From NCBI RefSeq assembly GCF_028476545.1, contig NW_026732765.1:240001-304000 (forward strand): a stretch of 64,000 nt of DNA, read 5' to 3'. A model generated the notes under the pieces. That model made no database searches. It had not been told where the DNA came from and saw nothing but the letters and a program-made list of their open reading frames with translations. Below, in pieces: positions 1 through 31,790 of this stretch. The number at the start of each line of letters is the position of its first letter. The first letter of the stretch is position 1. This DNA comes from Physella acuta. Lineage: Eukaryota > Mollusca > Gastropoda > Physidae. The translations under genes were made by a program, and so were the position numbers.

Positions 1-3000
1 ACAGGTCCTGTACATTGAACAATTTGACCTGGTATCCATTTTTCCTTTCTCCCATAATTTCTCAGATACACATTCTCATTAACACCAAATTCTCTTTCAA
101 TGGATGATTTGTCATGATTTAATGGAACTATTTTTGAATTGGCATCTGGAAGTATTATGCTGTTATTCAGATCCTTGACTGACATAGATTTCTTTGATTG
201 ATCAATTTCCTCAGGTAATCTGATAGTGCTTTTTGGTAACCAAAAATACTGTTTAAAAGTAATATTCTGGACCATATCACTTTGCAACTGTGATCCAGTA
301 TTTGAAATGGGTGCATTAAATGGCAAAAATCTTTTTCCTTTTCTTTTGATGTTACCCTTTTAGTTTCTGTAAGTGCTAATGATGTTAGCAAAGTTGTTTG
401 ATGATCACATTCCTTCTTACTTAAAGCATTTGAAATTGCCATATCACCATAATCATTTATTAAGTTACAAATACTTTGTTTAGGCAACTCTGACTGATAA
501 TGGACTGCATCTTCTCCATCTTTTATATTATCTTCACAAAGGGTTTTAATTTCTTATTTTATATGGCCTTAAGTCATCATTCACAGACTCTTCAGGCCAA
601 CCATTCATACAGTACTCATATACTTTTATTAAGCACTCATCTTTTGTGTTTCTCTTTTAATATCATTCACATTTATATTGGAGTTATCCATGATAGTGAA
701 GAGAACAAATACATCTTCTGGTACATAGCTCAGGCTCTGGTTTTTTAAAGGTAATCTACTAAGACTATCTGCACTATTCTCAGATCCAGGTTTGTATTTC
801 AATTCATAATTGTATGCAGTTAGTGTGATAGCCCATCTTTGAATTCTTGGTGAGGCATGCTCAGGTAGGGTTTTGTTTTCTCCAAATAAACCTAGCAATG
901 GTTTATGATCTGTAAAGATGGTGAACTTCCTACCAAACAGAAACTTATGAAATTTCTTAACACCAAAAATGATGCCTAAGCCTTCCCTATCTAACTGAGA
1001 ATAATTTTTCTCAGCCTGGTTCAAAGATCTACTGACAAAAGCAATGGGTCTGTCACCCTTCTCATCCATGTGGGACAAGACTGCTCCTACACCATCTGGT
1101 GAAGCATCACATGTTAATATAAGTCTTTTCCCTGGGTCATAGTGAGTTAGTAAGGTGTCAGCAGACAAAGCCTCTTTTGCTGTATTAAAAGCAGTATCTT
1201 GTTGTTTACCCCAGTGCCAAGTTGCATTTTTCTGTAGCAGCTTGTACAGTGGTGATAGTTTACCAGACAGATTTCCTATGAACTTTGCATAGTAATTTAT
1301 CAAGCCCAAAAAAGCTCTTAGTTGTTGGGTATTTTCAGGTTTGGGTGCTTCTTTAATGGCTTTTGTTTTCTCAGGTTGAGGTCTGATACCTTGCTTGCTT
1401 AATATATAACCAAGAAAACTAATTTCTGTCAGCATGAATTGACATTTATCTTTGTTTATCTTTAAACCTTTTTCACCAATAATTTTCAAGACTTTATCAA
1501 GTGTTTTAAGATGTTCAGTGTCATTCTTACCAGTTATGTACACATTGTCAAAGTACACACAAACATTTGGAATGTCCTTAAAAATACTGTCCATGACAGC
1601 TTGGAAAATTCCAGGGCTGGATGATATGCCAAAACATAGTCTTTCATATTGGTAGAGTCCTTTATGTGTGTTTATTGTCGTATAGACTTTTGAATCTGGA
1701 TGCAGTTCTAGTTGAGTGTAAGCATGACTAAAGTCTAATTCAGTGAATTTGTCTCCTCCTGCCAAATTCAAAGAGATTTCTTCAATGTTAGGTATAGGGT
1801 ACCTATTTAGCTCTATTTGCTTATTCAGTGTAGTTTTATAATCTCCACAAATTCTTATAGAACCATCCTTCTTTAACACTGGCACAATGGGCGACGCCCA
1901 ATCGGAATAGTCTACCTTCTTTATGATGCCATTAGATTCCAATCTACTTAGCTCATTTTCAATTTTATTCCTCATTGCATAAGGTGGAACTCTAGCTTTG
2001 CAGTATCTTGGATTTGTATCTTTAATGCTTAACTTCACTGTTCTATCATTTAGTAATCCTGGATTACTAAAAACACATTTATTTTCAGATATAACTCTAT
2101 CTAGTGAAGTAAGACTAGATTCTTTTACATTCTTCAATGAACAAATACTCTCCCAATTTAACTTAAGATCACTTAACCAGTTCCTACCTAGTAATGGCGG
2201 TCCATTTCCTTCAACCACAAGAAGAGGAAGTTTAACACTTTGACCATTATAACTTACATGAACCATACACTCTCCTATTACCGGAACGTTGTCACCAGTG
2301 TATGTTGTTAGGCACTTGTGACATGGCTGTAGAGGCACTGATCCTCCTGTGACAGCGTCAAAATCTTTCTTTGTTATGACTGTTAGAGATGCTCCAGTGT
2401 CAAGTTGGAAGCTGATGCTCTTACCGTTGATATAAACTGGTACATTGATGGGAGCATGACTTATTGATTTCACAGAGAACAGGTTGAAATCCGGCTGCGA
2501 ATCAGTTTGAGTATTTTCACAGGTAGAGTGGTTCATTGGTTGGGTTAGGTAGTCTTGGTGAGAGTTAACATAGTGCTGCCTTTGGTTGCGGTACTGTCTT
2601 GACTGGCTAGATTTAGCAACAGACGAAGACTTTGCAAAGCAGGCCTTAGCAATGTGACCTTGCTTACCGCACTTATAACAAGTTGCAGACTTGAACTTGC
2701 ACCGATGAGATGCATGGGGACCTTTGCATCGATAACATTTTTGATAATTATTACTAGATTTAGATCTAGAATTAAAACGAGCAGGCTGTTTAGCATAAGT
2801 TGGAATGCTCTGATGGGGTTGATGTTTATTGACTAACCTGCTGTTTACTGCATGGATCTCTGAATGTGCTAAAGATCTCGCCGCATCTGATGACTGCTGG
2901 ATTGACATTGCAAGTTGTATTGCTTTTTCCAATTTTAGATCTGACTCGAGCAGCAACTTTCTTTGAATATCAGGGCTGTTTACACCTGTCACAAACTTTT

Positions 3001-3388
3001 CACATAATCTGTCAGACAGCGTATCGCCGAATTCACAAAATTCACTTAAATGACGTAAAGCAGCAACATATTCTGATATTGACTCGTTTGGTTGACGAGT
3101 CCTACTGTCAAATCTAGCTCGACATAGAAACTTTGATGGGGTAGGCGCATGGTGGTCTGTTAGCAATTTGCTCAGCTCGTTAAAGCTCTTGGTAGTTAGA
3201 CAAGCTGGTGCGCATAAGTCTTTTAGTAGCCTAAATTGTTGAGGCCCTATGACTGTTAACAAAACAGCTCTCTTTTTGGCTTCTATCGTCACGTTGTTAG
3301 CTTCTAGGTAAAAGCTTAACCTCTCTAGGTAATCTTGAATGATTTCATCATTCGCATCAAATTCTTTCATTTGGCCATACAGCGCCAT
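1..3388 (-). mobile_element. Ty3/gypsy LTR retrotransposon, gag-pol, broken
   Basis: This is a fossil LTR retrotransposon read on the minus strand. A long open stretch (3388 down to 629) holds, in order, a gag-like region, two CCHC zinc knuckles (CYRC... and CYKCGKQGHIAKAC), an aspartic protease with LDTGAS, a reverse transcriptase and an RNase H region. Toward position 1 there are Pol C-terminal sequences that look like the integrase tail. The order protease, RT, RNase H, integrase is that of Ty3/gypsy elements, and a single gag-pol frame is known in several of their clades. The element is not whole and has at least a few breaks. Its distal end and 3' LTR lie outside the window. The good state of the open stretch suggests a moderately young insertion. 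It probably lies upstream of, or in an intron of, the membrane-protein gene that begins to be visible at 5509. Confidence 0.9.
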
Positions 3389-3800
3389 AATTCTAGAAAT
3401 AATTAGCTAATAAGCTCTAGCAAACCTCTTTTTTGCGTAAGTAGGTGCTCTTTCTAGTAGATGTTTATCCTTCGTCGCCAATTATAACAGATTGACGATA
3501 GAAGCATATGGTTTGTATATAACATTTATTGGTCTAACTACATCATGGTACAACACAGAGAGGAAGCCGGAAGGAAGTACAATCACAAGGGACATCACTC
3601 AAGATAACAATATAAATATAATACTAATACAGAAGAGTGAGTTCCCCTGACCTCACAATTATCTCACTTTATTACAATAGCCCTAATGGATAACTGCCTT
3701 CAGATAGGAAGGGGTTAAACGCATAGACATTTTTTGTATATATCTCTTTAAACTAGACACATTTAACTACAGATAAGTTGTATCTTACTTTGTATAGGTG
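3389..3800 (-). mobile_element. Probable 5' LTR and leader of the gypsy element
   Basis: Read on the minus strand, this stretch leads directly into the gag-pol frame. Close to the gag start it contains TTGGCGACGAAGGAT, which resembles the TGGCGAC-type primer-binding segment of many gypsy and BEL elements. The roughly 300 bases before it would be the LTR, with an AATAAA-like signal near 3525. I could not fix the exact TG...CA ends or a target duplication. Confidence 0.45.
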
Positions 3801-3868
3801 GAGACACTTCGATGAAAGGAAAATGTCAGGTAAATTAATCTATTTCCAGTTGATCTCTAGGCATGATC

Positions 3869-5349
3869 CAGAGCCGGCGTTAGGAATATGCGAGGCCTTG
3901 TGCAAACCATCCGCGCGGGGCCTGATTTTTTCCATTAAATAATAGCATATATATATATATATAATAACAGATGTTTACCTTCCCACGTTTTACCAAATGT
4001 TCTTAGTTTGTTTTGTTGTTTTTTTTTGCTAAGATATTAAATCACTTTTGACAGTTATGAAATCCATACCAAACACTCAAGGAAATTCAATGACATGCCA
4101 AAAAATTAGGACAAATTTGTTTAAAATGTTTGTTAATGACCAGTAGTTAATATAAAAGTCAAGGGTTTTAGGTGTAGTTAAAGAAGAGACTGTACTGTTA
4201 GTAACTTAGTAAGCGCAGAATTTTAGACAAATTATAATAATAACAAAACAAGAGTAATTAAAGTTAAAACAAATAGAAAAAAAAAGATAGCTTTTGGACT
4301 TAGCTCGAATCATGAATTAACACTGGTTACTAATCGTGAAAACCCACTCTATGTTTATGGATATAAAAAAAAAATGATTCTCAAATGAAGGGTGGAGCTT
4401 TGGGGTGGGTGGCAGTTAAATCTATGTCTTGGGTTGCCAAACCCTAAAAAAAAATCTCCAAATTCGAATATAACGTTACTGGATCTCTGACCGGAGAAGG
4501 TTTGTGTTTATAGAGCGCCCAGGTATTACATTACAGACCATGATCGCGGTCTCACAAGAGAAGGTTCGTGATTATAATAAGGGAGAAAACGACGTGACAG
4601 CCAGCTACACCTTATTTATGAGTTTCCCGACGGCATGTTCCAGCTTTAAACGTGTGAGAAATCTGGACAACTTTACAATAAAGCGAACTCGGCCCGAGTT
4701 ATCAAAACAGTATAGACTTCAAAATTTGTTTGGAATCCATACAATATTTTACAACCAAAATCATTATTGTCTTAACTATTGTAAAGGATATCCTGCAGTT
4801 TAAAAAATGTGCGTTTATTAATGACTACCACATCACAGCCCTTCAACGATGCCCAAGACAAGTAGGCCTACATATATGGCAACTACAACAAGAAAGTCAG
4901 GACTAGCGTTCACTGTCTACTACAAGCATCCCGTCTGTTCACTACAAAACGTCTTCATCGGACCGCATACAATAGGGTATCTGATTACGTGTCTTCCAAA
5001 TGTTCCTCCCTGCTCTGGTCGGGCGCTAATTCGAGTCCACCCATTTCCAGTCACCTCAGGTCAAATGCGAGGCGACCGTACCCTTCACACAGGGAGGTGT
5101 GTGACACTATAATTTACGGCCTGTCCCAGTTTAGGTGGGTGATAACTCACTAACATCAACCGGGGCCTCAGTTAAAACAATCAACAACGTCGGCATTCGC
5201 CCATTTCGTTTTTCCCAATTGAATTCAGCAAAAATTATATCAGTTTACAAACTAATTCAGATAACAATAACAGTGCTGAAGCGCGGGGCCCCTTCAGGCG
5301 CGGGGCCTGGGGCGTCCGCCCCGTTCGCCACCCCCAAACACCGGCTCTG
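3869..5349. mobile_element. hAT-like DNA transposon, non-autonomous
   Basis: The left end reads CAGAGCCGGCGTT and the right end, reversed, reads CAGAGCCGGTGTT, giving terminal inverted repeats of about 13 bp followed by GC-rich subterminal sequence on both sides (GCGGGGCC motifs). TAGGCAT flanks both ends; the left copy is separated from the terminus by four extra bases, so the duplication is close to, but not exactly, the 8 bp expected of hAT. The 1.48-kb interior has short open frames at 4504-4803 and 4849-5371, and none resembles a transposase. Family call is from termini only. Confidence 0.7.
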
Positions 5350-5508
5350 TAGGCATCCCAATAGCTTTTAACAAACACTTTTTAAAAATTAAAGTAATTA
5401 TGCTAAAATATTCTAATAAACTTGAGATTTGAAGAGGACATCTCAGTATAAATAGAAAAAGTTGAAGAATTGCATAGTTCTAGATGCTAGGGTTTTCTTT
5501 CATTTCAG

Positions 5509-10280
<4,772 letters not shown>

Positions 10281-10845
10281 GTTTAGATAAAGATGTTTCT
10301 GTTGTAAATTCTGACATCTCTATTCTATATAATTTAAAATGATATATGTATATTTTTGGCTGCTATAAGAAACTAGTTTCTCCTCCCTTATACACCGTAC
10401 ATAAATTGTCCCTAATTTAAATTTTAGTTGGTTACAGAAACATTACTTTAGCCTCGACCAGAATGATTTTAAGAAAAGCACATTGACCAAATATTGCAAT
10501 GTTCAAAATTATTTTAATATTTATAAATTCTACAACGTTGTGAAATCATTTTAAATTTAAATGTCACAAGATCTTTATGTTGTATTAATTTAATACACTT
10601 AAAAACATGTAGAATGTAGCACGCAAGCATCAGAGCTGTACGTCTTCAAGAGTTTTGGGAGAGCGTGGAACGCACGATTATAAACCCACAATTCTCTAAC
10701 CCTGTGCATCGGTTCGTAAAAGTTGCCGCCCAGCATCAAAGTAAGGGAAAATATAGGCAACTTCTTTTTGTGTCCAAGACACACGGGGCCTCCACAGAAA
10801 GCTCCCTCCACTTTTTTTCAGTCACAGTCAATTTTCCTGGCAATC
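10281..10845. other. 3' flank of the membrane gene, no further gene seen
   Basis: AT-rich sequence follows the stop codon at 10280 and presumably includes the 3' UTR. I saw no clear AATAAA. From about 10615 the base composition shifts to GC-richer sequence that leads into a minisatellite. Confidence 0.5.
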
Positions 10846-10846
10846 C

Positions 10847-11140
10847 CCCATGACAGTCATGCCTCTGCCAACTGCTTCCTGGCCGTCCCCCATGACAGTC
10901 CTGCCTCTGCCAGCTGCTTCCTGGCAGTCCCCCATGACAGTCCTGCCTCTGCCAGATGCTTCCTGGCAGTCCCCCATGACAGTCCTGCCTCTGCCAGCTG
11001 CTTCCTGGCAGTCCCCCATGACAGTCCTGCCTCTGCCAGCTGCTTCCTGGCAGTCCCCCATGACAGTCCTGCCTCTGCCAGATGCTTCCTGGCAGTCCCT
11101 CATGACAGTCCTGCCTCTGCCAGCTGCTTCCCTGGCGTGC
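10847..11140. repeat. 42-bp minisatellite, about 7 copies
   Basis: The unit contains CCCCATGACAGTCCTGCC followed by TCTGCCAGCTGCTTCCTGG, and it repeats seven times with few differences. Because 42 is divisible by three, all frames stay open and give spurious proteins on both strands. I see no splice signals or gene context for translation. Confidence 0.95.
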
Positions 11141-11204
11141 ACGTCTCCCTGCTTTCTTTTTCCAACTGGGCCTAATCTTAACCAGAATATTCCTTCACAA
11201 GGTC

Positions 11205-11255
11205 AGGTCAGGTGAGCTCTACTTCATCTGTTTAAAAGATCGTCTAGTCTGAAGG
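11205..11255 (+). repeat. SINE tail fragment
   Basis: GTGAGCTCTACTTCATCTG followed by GTCTAGTCTGAAGGG resembles the 3' part of the SINE seen at 23360-23580 (GTGAACTCTACTTCACTTG, then CGTCAGGTTTGAAAG). This is a short, diverged match. Confidence 0.35.
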
Positions 11256-11259
11256 GATT

Positions 11260-12030
11260 TTTTTTATTTATCACTGCTGTAACAACCTTACTATACTGCT
11301 GTCATGTACCTTTTTAATTTTTTTGGTTTGTTAAATATTCTATTTTTATTTATGTACATATAAATCCATATTTTCTTTTATTACCTTTTACATGTATCAG
11401 AATGTTGTGTTTTGCTGTGACATTTTAAGACTATTAATATATTTTATCTTTAAATTTAAATTGAGATGTATAGATCTAGTTTGTTGAATTCATTTTTCGA
11501 GTGTTTATTGATATTATTTTAGGAGTATTAAAAAATACACATTTTTTATTCAATTTTTTAAGGCTTTTAAAAAGATTTTCCAAAAGATTGAAAATGTGTG
11601 TGAACATACTTTGTTGTTTGTGTAGAGAACTCATACAACCATTTACTTTAACTCTCACTCGTACACTAGTCCAGCATACAAAAAGTTTAACTTAGTGACA
11701 ATACGGTACAGTCACAACGCCTCTCCAAACCTTTCCAGTCAAGTCCTAATATATAACTTACACAGAATCTCCGGTAGTATTGTTTGGATCCTGCTATTTC
11801 TCAAAATCAGCAACAGCAACATAAAAATAATCTCACACGAGAAGTAGGTGCTTGTTATTTCAATTAATTTGATGCGTAACTTACGCTCAAACAGCAGAAG
11901 TAATATTTTTTTACAGCCAATGGAGCTGTCAATAGCAGGACTTATAAAATGTTAGCCCAGGATGAGTTAATTGGAACTTAATTGGAAATTAGATGACCCA
12001 GTTTTCAGCACAAGTAAAACCAATATCTCA
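11260..12030. other. AT-rich intergenic sequence, nothing recognised
   Basis: Small open frames here (for example 11501-11695) lack coding character. No RNA gene, repeat unit or terminal repeat was seen. Confidence 0.5.
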
Positions 12031-12034
12031 TCCT

Positions 12035-12150
12035 ACCCACTATGGTCAAAGCCCATCTGTGTTCAAAGCCCCGCTGTGGACAAGACCCCTATGGTCAAAC
12101 TCTCTATGGTCAAAGCACCAGTTGTCAAAGCACCTAAGACTCAGTTTGGG
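12035..12150. repeat. Short degenerate repeat of TGGTCAAAGCACC type
   Basis: Six or so imperfect copies of a motif near CTATGGTCAAAGCACC follow one another. Related motifs occur near 44440, beside the MULE fragment, and near 39570. This may be subterminal sequence of a DNA transposon family, but no inverted ends were found here. Confidence 0.5.
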
Positions 12151-12559
12151 TTACCGTTAAAACTGAATGAAACTTCGGTTTCTATATTTACAGCGAGCTG
12201 ACGGATGAAGCATTGATGTGTTCAGATCTTGCTGAATCTCCCTGCATGGCAAATAGAAACGGCTCAACAAAGTTTGCAAAGAAAACAAAGGAAACAAAGA
12301 CAGTACATAAAATCCCCTCCTTTTTCGTTTATTTTATAATCTGCATTGTTTCATTTCAATTTTCCTGATCAATAAAAAGTTTCTTGTCCTAAATTTTCCA
12401 ATAATATATTTTTTACTATAAGCATATTTTTCCATTTATTGTACAGATTTAAACAAAAATCTTAGATATGGTAGTTTAAAATATTAAAGATAAATAGATA
12501 CCGCCGGTGAAGCCAATCGGTAGCATACATAGATGAATGAATGTATTTTTTCTTATTTT

Positions 12560-13660
12560 AGACATTGAAACAATCTAAACTTAAAACACAAATTCTAAAA
12601 AGGATCTTGTGTCAAACATTGCTATTTGACCAAATCAAGCTAAAAAAAAAATCTATACAGGATCGTGTCAAACATTACAATTTGACCAAGTCAAGCTAAA
12701 CAAAAAAAAATTCTATACAGGATCTTGTGTCAAACATTACAATTTGACCGAATCAAGCTAAACTTAAAAAAAAATAATTCTATACAGGATCTTGTGTCAA
12801 ACATTGCAATTTGACCGAATCAAGCTAAACTTTAAAAAAAAAAATTCTATACAGGATCTTGTGTCAAACATTGCAATTTGACCAAATGAAGCTAAACTTA
12901 AAACACAGATTTTAAACAGAATCTTGTGTCAAACATTGCAATTTGACCAAATGAAGCTAAACTTAAAACACAGATTTTAAACAGAACCTTGAGTCAAACA
13001 TTGCAATTTGACCGAATCAAGCTAAACTTAAAACACAGATTTCAAACAGAATCTTGTGTCAAACATTGCAATTTGACCAAATGAAGCTAAACTTAAAACA
13101 CAGATTTTAAACAGAATCTTGTGTCAAACATTGCAATTTGACCAAATGAAGCTAAACTTAAAACACAGATTTTAAACAGAACCTTGTGTCAAACATTGCA
13201 ATTTGACCAAATCAAGCTAAACTTAAAACACAGATTTTAAACAGAACCTTGTGTCAAACATTGCAATTTGACCAAATGAAGCTAAACTTAAAACACAGAT
13301 TTTAAACAGAACCTTGTGTCAAACATTGCAATTTGAACGAATCAAGCTAAACTTAAAACACAGATTTTAAACAGGATCTTGTGTCAAACATTGCAATTTG
13401 ATCAAATGAAGCTAAACTTAAAACACAGATTTTAAACAGAATCTTGTGTCAAACATTGCAATTAGACCAAATGAAGCTAAACTTAAAACACATATTTTAA
13501 ACAGAATCTTGTGTCAAACATTGCAATTTGACCAAATGAAGCTAAACTTAAAACACAGATTTTAAACAGAATCTTGTGTCAAACATTGCAATTAGACCAA
13601 ATGAAGCTAAACTTAAAACACAGAATTTAAACATGATCTTGTGTCAAACATTGCTGTTTG
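12560..13660. repeat. 65-bp tandem array, about 17 copies
   Basis: The unit contains CTTGTGTCAAACATTGCAA and AAACTTAAAACACAGATTTT. The first few copies (12560-12890) are more diverged and carry A-runs, while the middle copies are nearly identical. The array ends about 20 bases from the predicted stop codon of the minus-strand gene at 13683, so it would lie in that gene's 3' UTR or just beyond it. Confidence 0.95.
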
Positions 13661-13682
13661 GGCTGTTCCTCTCAGTGTCTGG

Positions 13683-28140
<14,458 letters not shown>

Positions 28141-28330
28141 CTGTATAAACAAGAAGAAAGACGTTATTGATTATCCCAGAAATTAGACAAATGTGGGTAT
28201 TTAAAAACAGATGCAAATTAGTATATAATTAATGTAGGCCCCTATAGTCCACGTTTCACCACTAGGTATATTGTAATTGTATTTTTAAGTTAAGCTAATA
28301 CACAACACATTTCAAGTTCAGACCTTCCAG

Positions 28331-28632
28331 CAGAGGCGTAGCGAGGGGGGCTGGGAGGGGGGGGGGGGGGTCGGGGGGGACATATATTCCCGAGCGCCGA
28401 CCTTAGGGGGCGCCAAAATGGGTTGGAAAAATAAATTGAAAGCTTGAGGGGGGAAGGGCGTAAATCGAAAATTGGAGAGGGGGGGGGGGGGGAGAGGGTG
28501 CAAATCGAAATCTTGAAGGGGGGTGCACATTGAAAGTTTGAGGGGGGGGGGGGTTTAAATCGAAATTTTGAAGGGAGGGGGTGCAAATTGAAAGCTTGTC
28601 CCCGGGCGCCGGGAAGGGTGGCTACGCCTCAG
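28331..28632 (+). mobile_element. Short hAT MITE with G-run interior, copy 2
   Basis: It starts CAGAGGCGTAGCGAGG and ends GTGGCTACGCCTCAG. CCTTCCAG (28323-28330) and CCTTTCAG (28633-28640) form a 7 of 8 target duplication. The interior has more GTGCAAATCGAAA units than copy 1, so internal unit number varies between copies. Confidence 0.9.
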
Positions 28633-28636
28633 CCTT

Positions 28637-28945
28637 TCAGGAAGAAATAGCAAATACATTAAGCACAGACTTATCAGGAAGAAATAGCAAATAAATTAGG
28701 TTCAGATATACAAGGAAGAAATAGCAAATAAATTAGGTTCAGATATACAAGGTAGAAATAGCAAATAAATTAGGTTCAGATATACAAGGAAGAAATAACA
28801 CCATTAAGTACAGACTTACCAGGAAGAAATAGCAAAAAAAATAATTCAGTACAGACTTACCAGGAAGAAATAGCAAAAAAAAAAAAGTACAGACTTACCA
28901 GGAAGAAGTAGCAATAGAACCATTAAGTACAGACTCATAATGCTC
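28637..28945. repeat. About 38-bp minisatellite, 8 copies
   Basis: Units contain AGGAAGAAATAGCAAATAAA and then TACAGACTTACC or TTCAGATATACA. The first unit begins within the target duplication of the MITE ending at 28632. Confidence 0.9.
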
Positions 28946-29136
28946 GAGGTTCAGTGTTTGACCCCTTGCTTGTGGGGCCTGTACCAGCAATTCAACACGT
29001 CACAAATACAATGACGAAGATGCCTGGATGTCGTATTGTGGATAGACAAAACAGATGGAAAAAGAGTACTCAAATGCTTGAAGAATGATAAGGGCTAGGG
29101 CTAAGTGCCAGAGCCTGGTTGAGTTATTTCATTGTA

Positions 29137-29297
29137 GGGATAACAACACTGGTAACATAGGGATAACAACACTGGTAACGTAGGGATAACAACACTGGTA
29201 ACATAGGGATAACAACACTGGTAACATAGGGATAACAACACTGGTAACATAGGGATAACAACACTGGTAACATAGGGATAACAACACTGGTAAGACA
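29137..29297. repeat. 23-bp minisatellite, 7 copies
   Basis: The unit GGGATAACAACACTGGTAAC plus ATA is repeated almost without change. The period is not divisible by three, yet all minus frames are open, giving spurious Val/Leu/Cys-rich proteins. Confidence 0.95.
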
Positions 29298-29299
29298 AA

Positions 29300-29440
29300 T
29301 GTTACGAATACCAACACGGACAGCACCAATGTTACGAATATGTTTAGGTGAAACATCGATTTCTATTTCAGTGTTGTGAATTATAGGAGCATCCCCAATC
29401 ATAGACCTAAAATGATCCTTAACGTAAGTAAACTCTAACC
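29300..29440. other. Possible exon, strand uncertain
   Basis: On the minus strand a frame reads SMIGDAPIIHNTEIEIDVS and continues toward the minisatellite, which looks protein-like and could belong upstream of the exon at 28140 (a GTAACA donor would leave the right phase). On the plus strand the same place has a good acceptor (TTTCTATTTCAG) and a GTAAGT donor around a 53-nt exon. I cannot decide between them. Confidence 0.25.
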
Positions 29441-29639
29441 ATAGCACTCAACGTAACACGTTTTTAAAGATAATTTAAAGCTTTTAGTTGTCTTTAATGA
29501 CAGAGTTAAAATGATAAACAACAGTAGCAGATTATTTGATGCTATCTTCAATTACAGACACCTACCTACAATGTATGGGAGTTCCTTGTATACAAACTAA
29601 AGAAAATAACATTGTAAGTCTGGCGGTAGAGTAAGATTT

Positions 29640-30540
29640 TACCCTGTATGTAGGGATAGTTTTGTTCGGTCATCTACCTCGGTACATTTAGGGATAGTTT
29701 TGTTAGGTCCTCTACTTCGGTGTATGTAGGGATAGTTTTGTTAGGTCCTCTACTTCAGTATATGTTGGGATAATTTTGTTAGGTCCTCTACCTCGGTGTA
29801 TGTAGGGATAGTTTTGTTAGGTCCTCTACCTCGGTTTATTTTGGGATAGCTTTGTTAGGTCCTCTACTTCGGTGTATGTAGGGATAGTTTTGTTAGGTCC
29901 TTTACCTCGGTACATTTAGGGATAGTTTTGTTAGGTCCTCTACTTCGGTGTATGTAGAGATAGTTTTGTTAGGTCCTCTACCTAGATATATGTAGGGATA
30001 GTTTTGTTAGGTCCTATACCTCGGTAAATTTAAGGATAGTTTTGATAGGTCCTCTACCTCGGTGTATGTACGGATAGTTTTGTTAGGTCCTCTACCTCGG
30101 TGTATGTAGGGATAGTTTTGTTAGGTCCTCTACCTCGGTGTATGTACGGATAGTTTTGTTAGGTCCTCTACCTCGGTGTATGTACGGATAGTTTTGTTAG
30201 GTCCTCTACCTCGGTGTATGTACGGATAGTTTTGTTAGGTCCTCTACCTCGGTGTATGTAGGGATAGTTTTGTTAGGTCCTCTACCTCGGTGTATGTAGG
30301 GATAGCTTTGTTAGGTCCTCTACTTCGGTACATTTAGGGATAGTTTTGTTAGGTCCTCTACTTCGGTGTATGTAGAGATAGTTTTGTTAGGTCCTCTACC
30401 TAGATATATGTAGGGATAGTTTTGTTAGGTCCTATACCTCGGTGTATGTAGGGATAGTTTTGTTAGGTGCTCTACCTCGGTGTATGTAGGGATAGTTTTG
30501 TTAGGTCCCCTACCTCGGTTTATGTAAGGAGAGTTTGGTC
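29640..30540. repeat. 38-bp minisatellite, about 24 copies
   Basis: The unit is GGTGTATGTAGGGATAGTTT followed by TGTTAGGTCCTCTACCTC. Most copies differ at one to three positions, and blocks of several units recur as higher-order copies (for example the CATTTAGGGATAG variants). Confidence 0.95.
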
Positions 30541-31782
30541 AGTTGCATGCCCAGACGTCTAAAGGGTTCCTTACATGAGTACTTGTATCTTCCTAATACA
30601 ATTTTTTCAAACTAAAGTTATTAATGGAAATAAACATATTTTAAAAAGTATGTATATTACAATATTAAGTTTAATACTAAAATACGCAATGGCTATGAAA
30701 CGGATGTTTATGTTTTACAAAAGTAGATCTATATCATGAAAGTATAATCGATTTTCAACTGAAAGATGTGTATTTAATTTCTGAAAATATTTCGTTTTTA
30801 ATAAATTTACCTTTGTTATTTACGTGTCCAATTGAATTTGCTAGTCTAATAGTCTAATTTCGGAATTTATATTTGAAAAAACCTCACCTTTTTAAACGAA
30901 TTTAACAAAGACCACGATCTTGATCTAAATGTTGTTTGCTCAGAACTATTTGTGAGATTTCCGGAATTTTTATGAACAGATCAACGCGCAAGTTTTAAAC
31001 GCGCAACATTGTATCTTGCCAAATAGCAGAAATTGGTCTGATTATTATTTTTGACATGGACGAAGAAAATATCTTTGTAAACTTTTAATCTGAGAAGTCT
31101 TACATTTTCAAAAAATGTTAAGTTTGAAAGCATTTTAAAATGTTTAAAAATGTATCTAGGCTACACGTTTTGAATATATTGCGTGTGAAATTCATTTTAA
31201 ACGGTTCTGTAATCAAGAGCATCATTACTTTTATACTATTCCTGTAAATATTTTGGCTTTTGTCTGTTGGAATTGTTTGATATATCGTTTAGAATTTTCG
31301 GTCTTTAATAAAAGATTGATTCTTTTGGCAAATTTTTAACCCCTCCCTTCATTGTAACAGAGTCACAAATTGCGTCACAATCCTGCCTCACATTCCAATT
31401 TACAAATTAGTCTAAGTTTTAACCACTTTTATTGCCACCCGTTGACCAATTAAAATTGGTATCAACTTACAGGTAAATAAATGTAGCTTTTAATTAATTA
31501 TTAAAAAAAAAGTTATTTTCAACAATATAGTAGTATCACCACATACTATGTAAAAATATGCCACATACGCGTACATGTGTGTGTATAAGCTTTAATCACT
31601 GCGGACTTAATAGTAACAATGTTTAACTTTAGTCTGTTAATAATACAGTTGGGCGTAGCATTGTTTTCTCTATAGTTAGCACGTTTATGTCATGGTGTCC
31701 CCCACACCTTCTTGTAATAGTTGTCGATTTGTACATAACAGACTCTTTAACTTTAATTAATCATTAATGGAACACACTACGT
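30541..31782. other. AT-rich sequence, nothing recognised
   Basis: No open frame of coding character, inverted ends or tandem units were seen. Confidence 0.5.
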
Positions 31783-31790
31783 GCAATGAA

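Noticed and set aside
4504-5371. Host gene exons between the gypsy element and 5509
   Set aside because: The short frames lie inside a transposon bounded by inverted ends, lack splice borders, and do not fit the phase-0 entry needed at 5509 in any convincing way.
10723-11215. Proline/alanine-rich frames at the 42-bp minisatellite
   Set aside because: All three frames are open on the plus strand because of unit length. There is no splice context or independent coding signal.
12560-13660. CRISPR-like regular array
   Set aside because: The repeats are contiguous and whole units vary, with no unique spacers, in an animal genome. It is a satellite. The same holds for 28637-30540.
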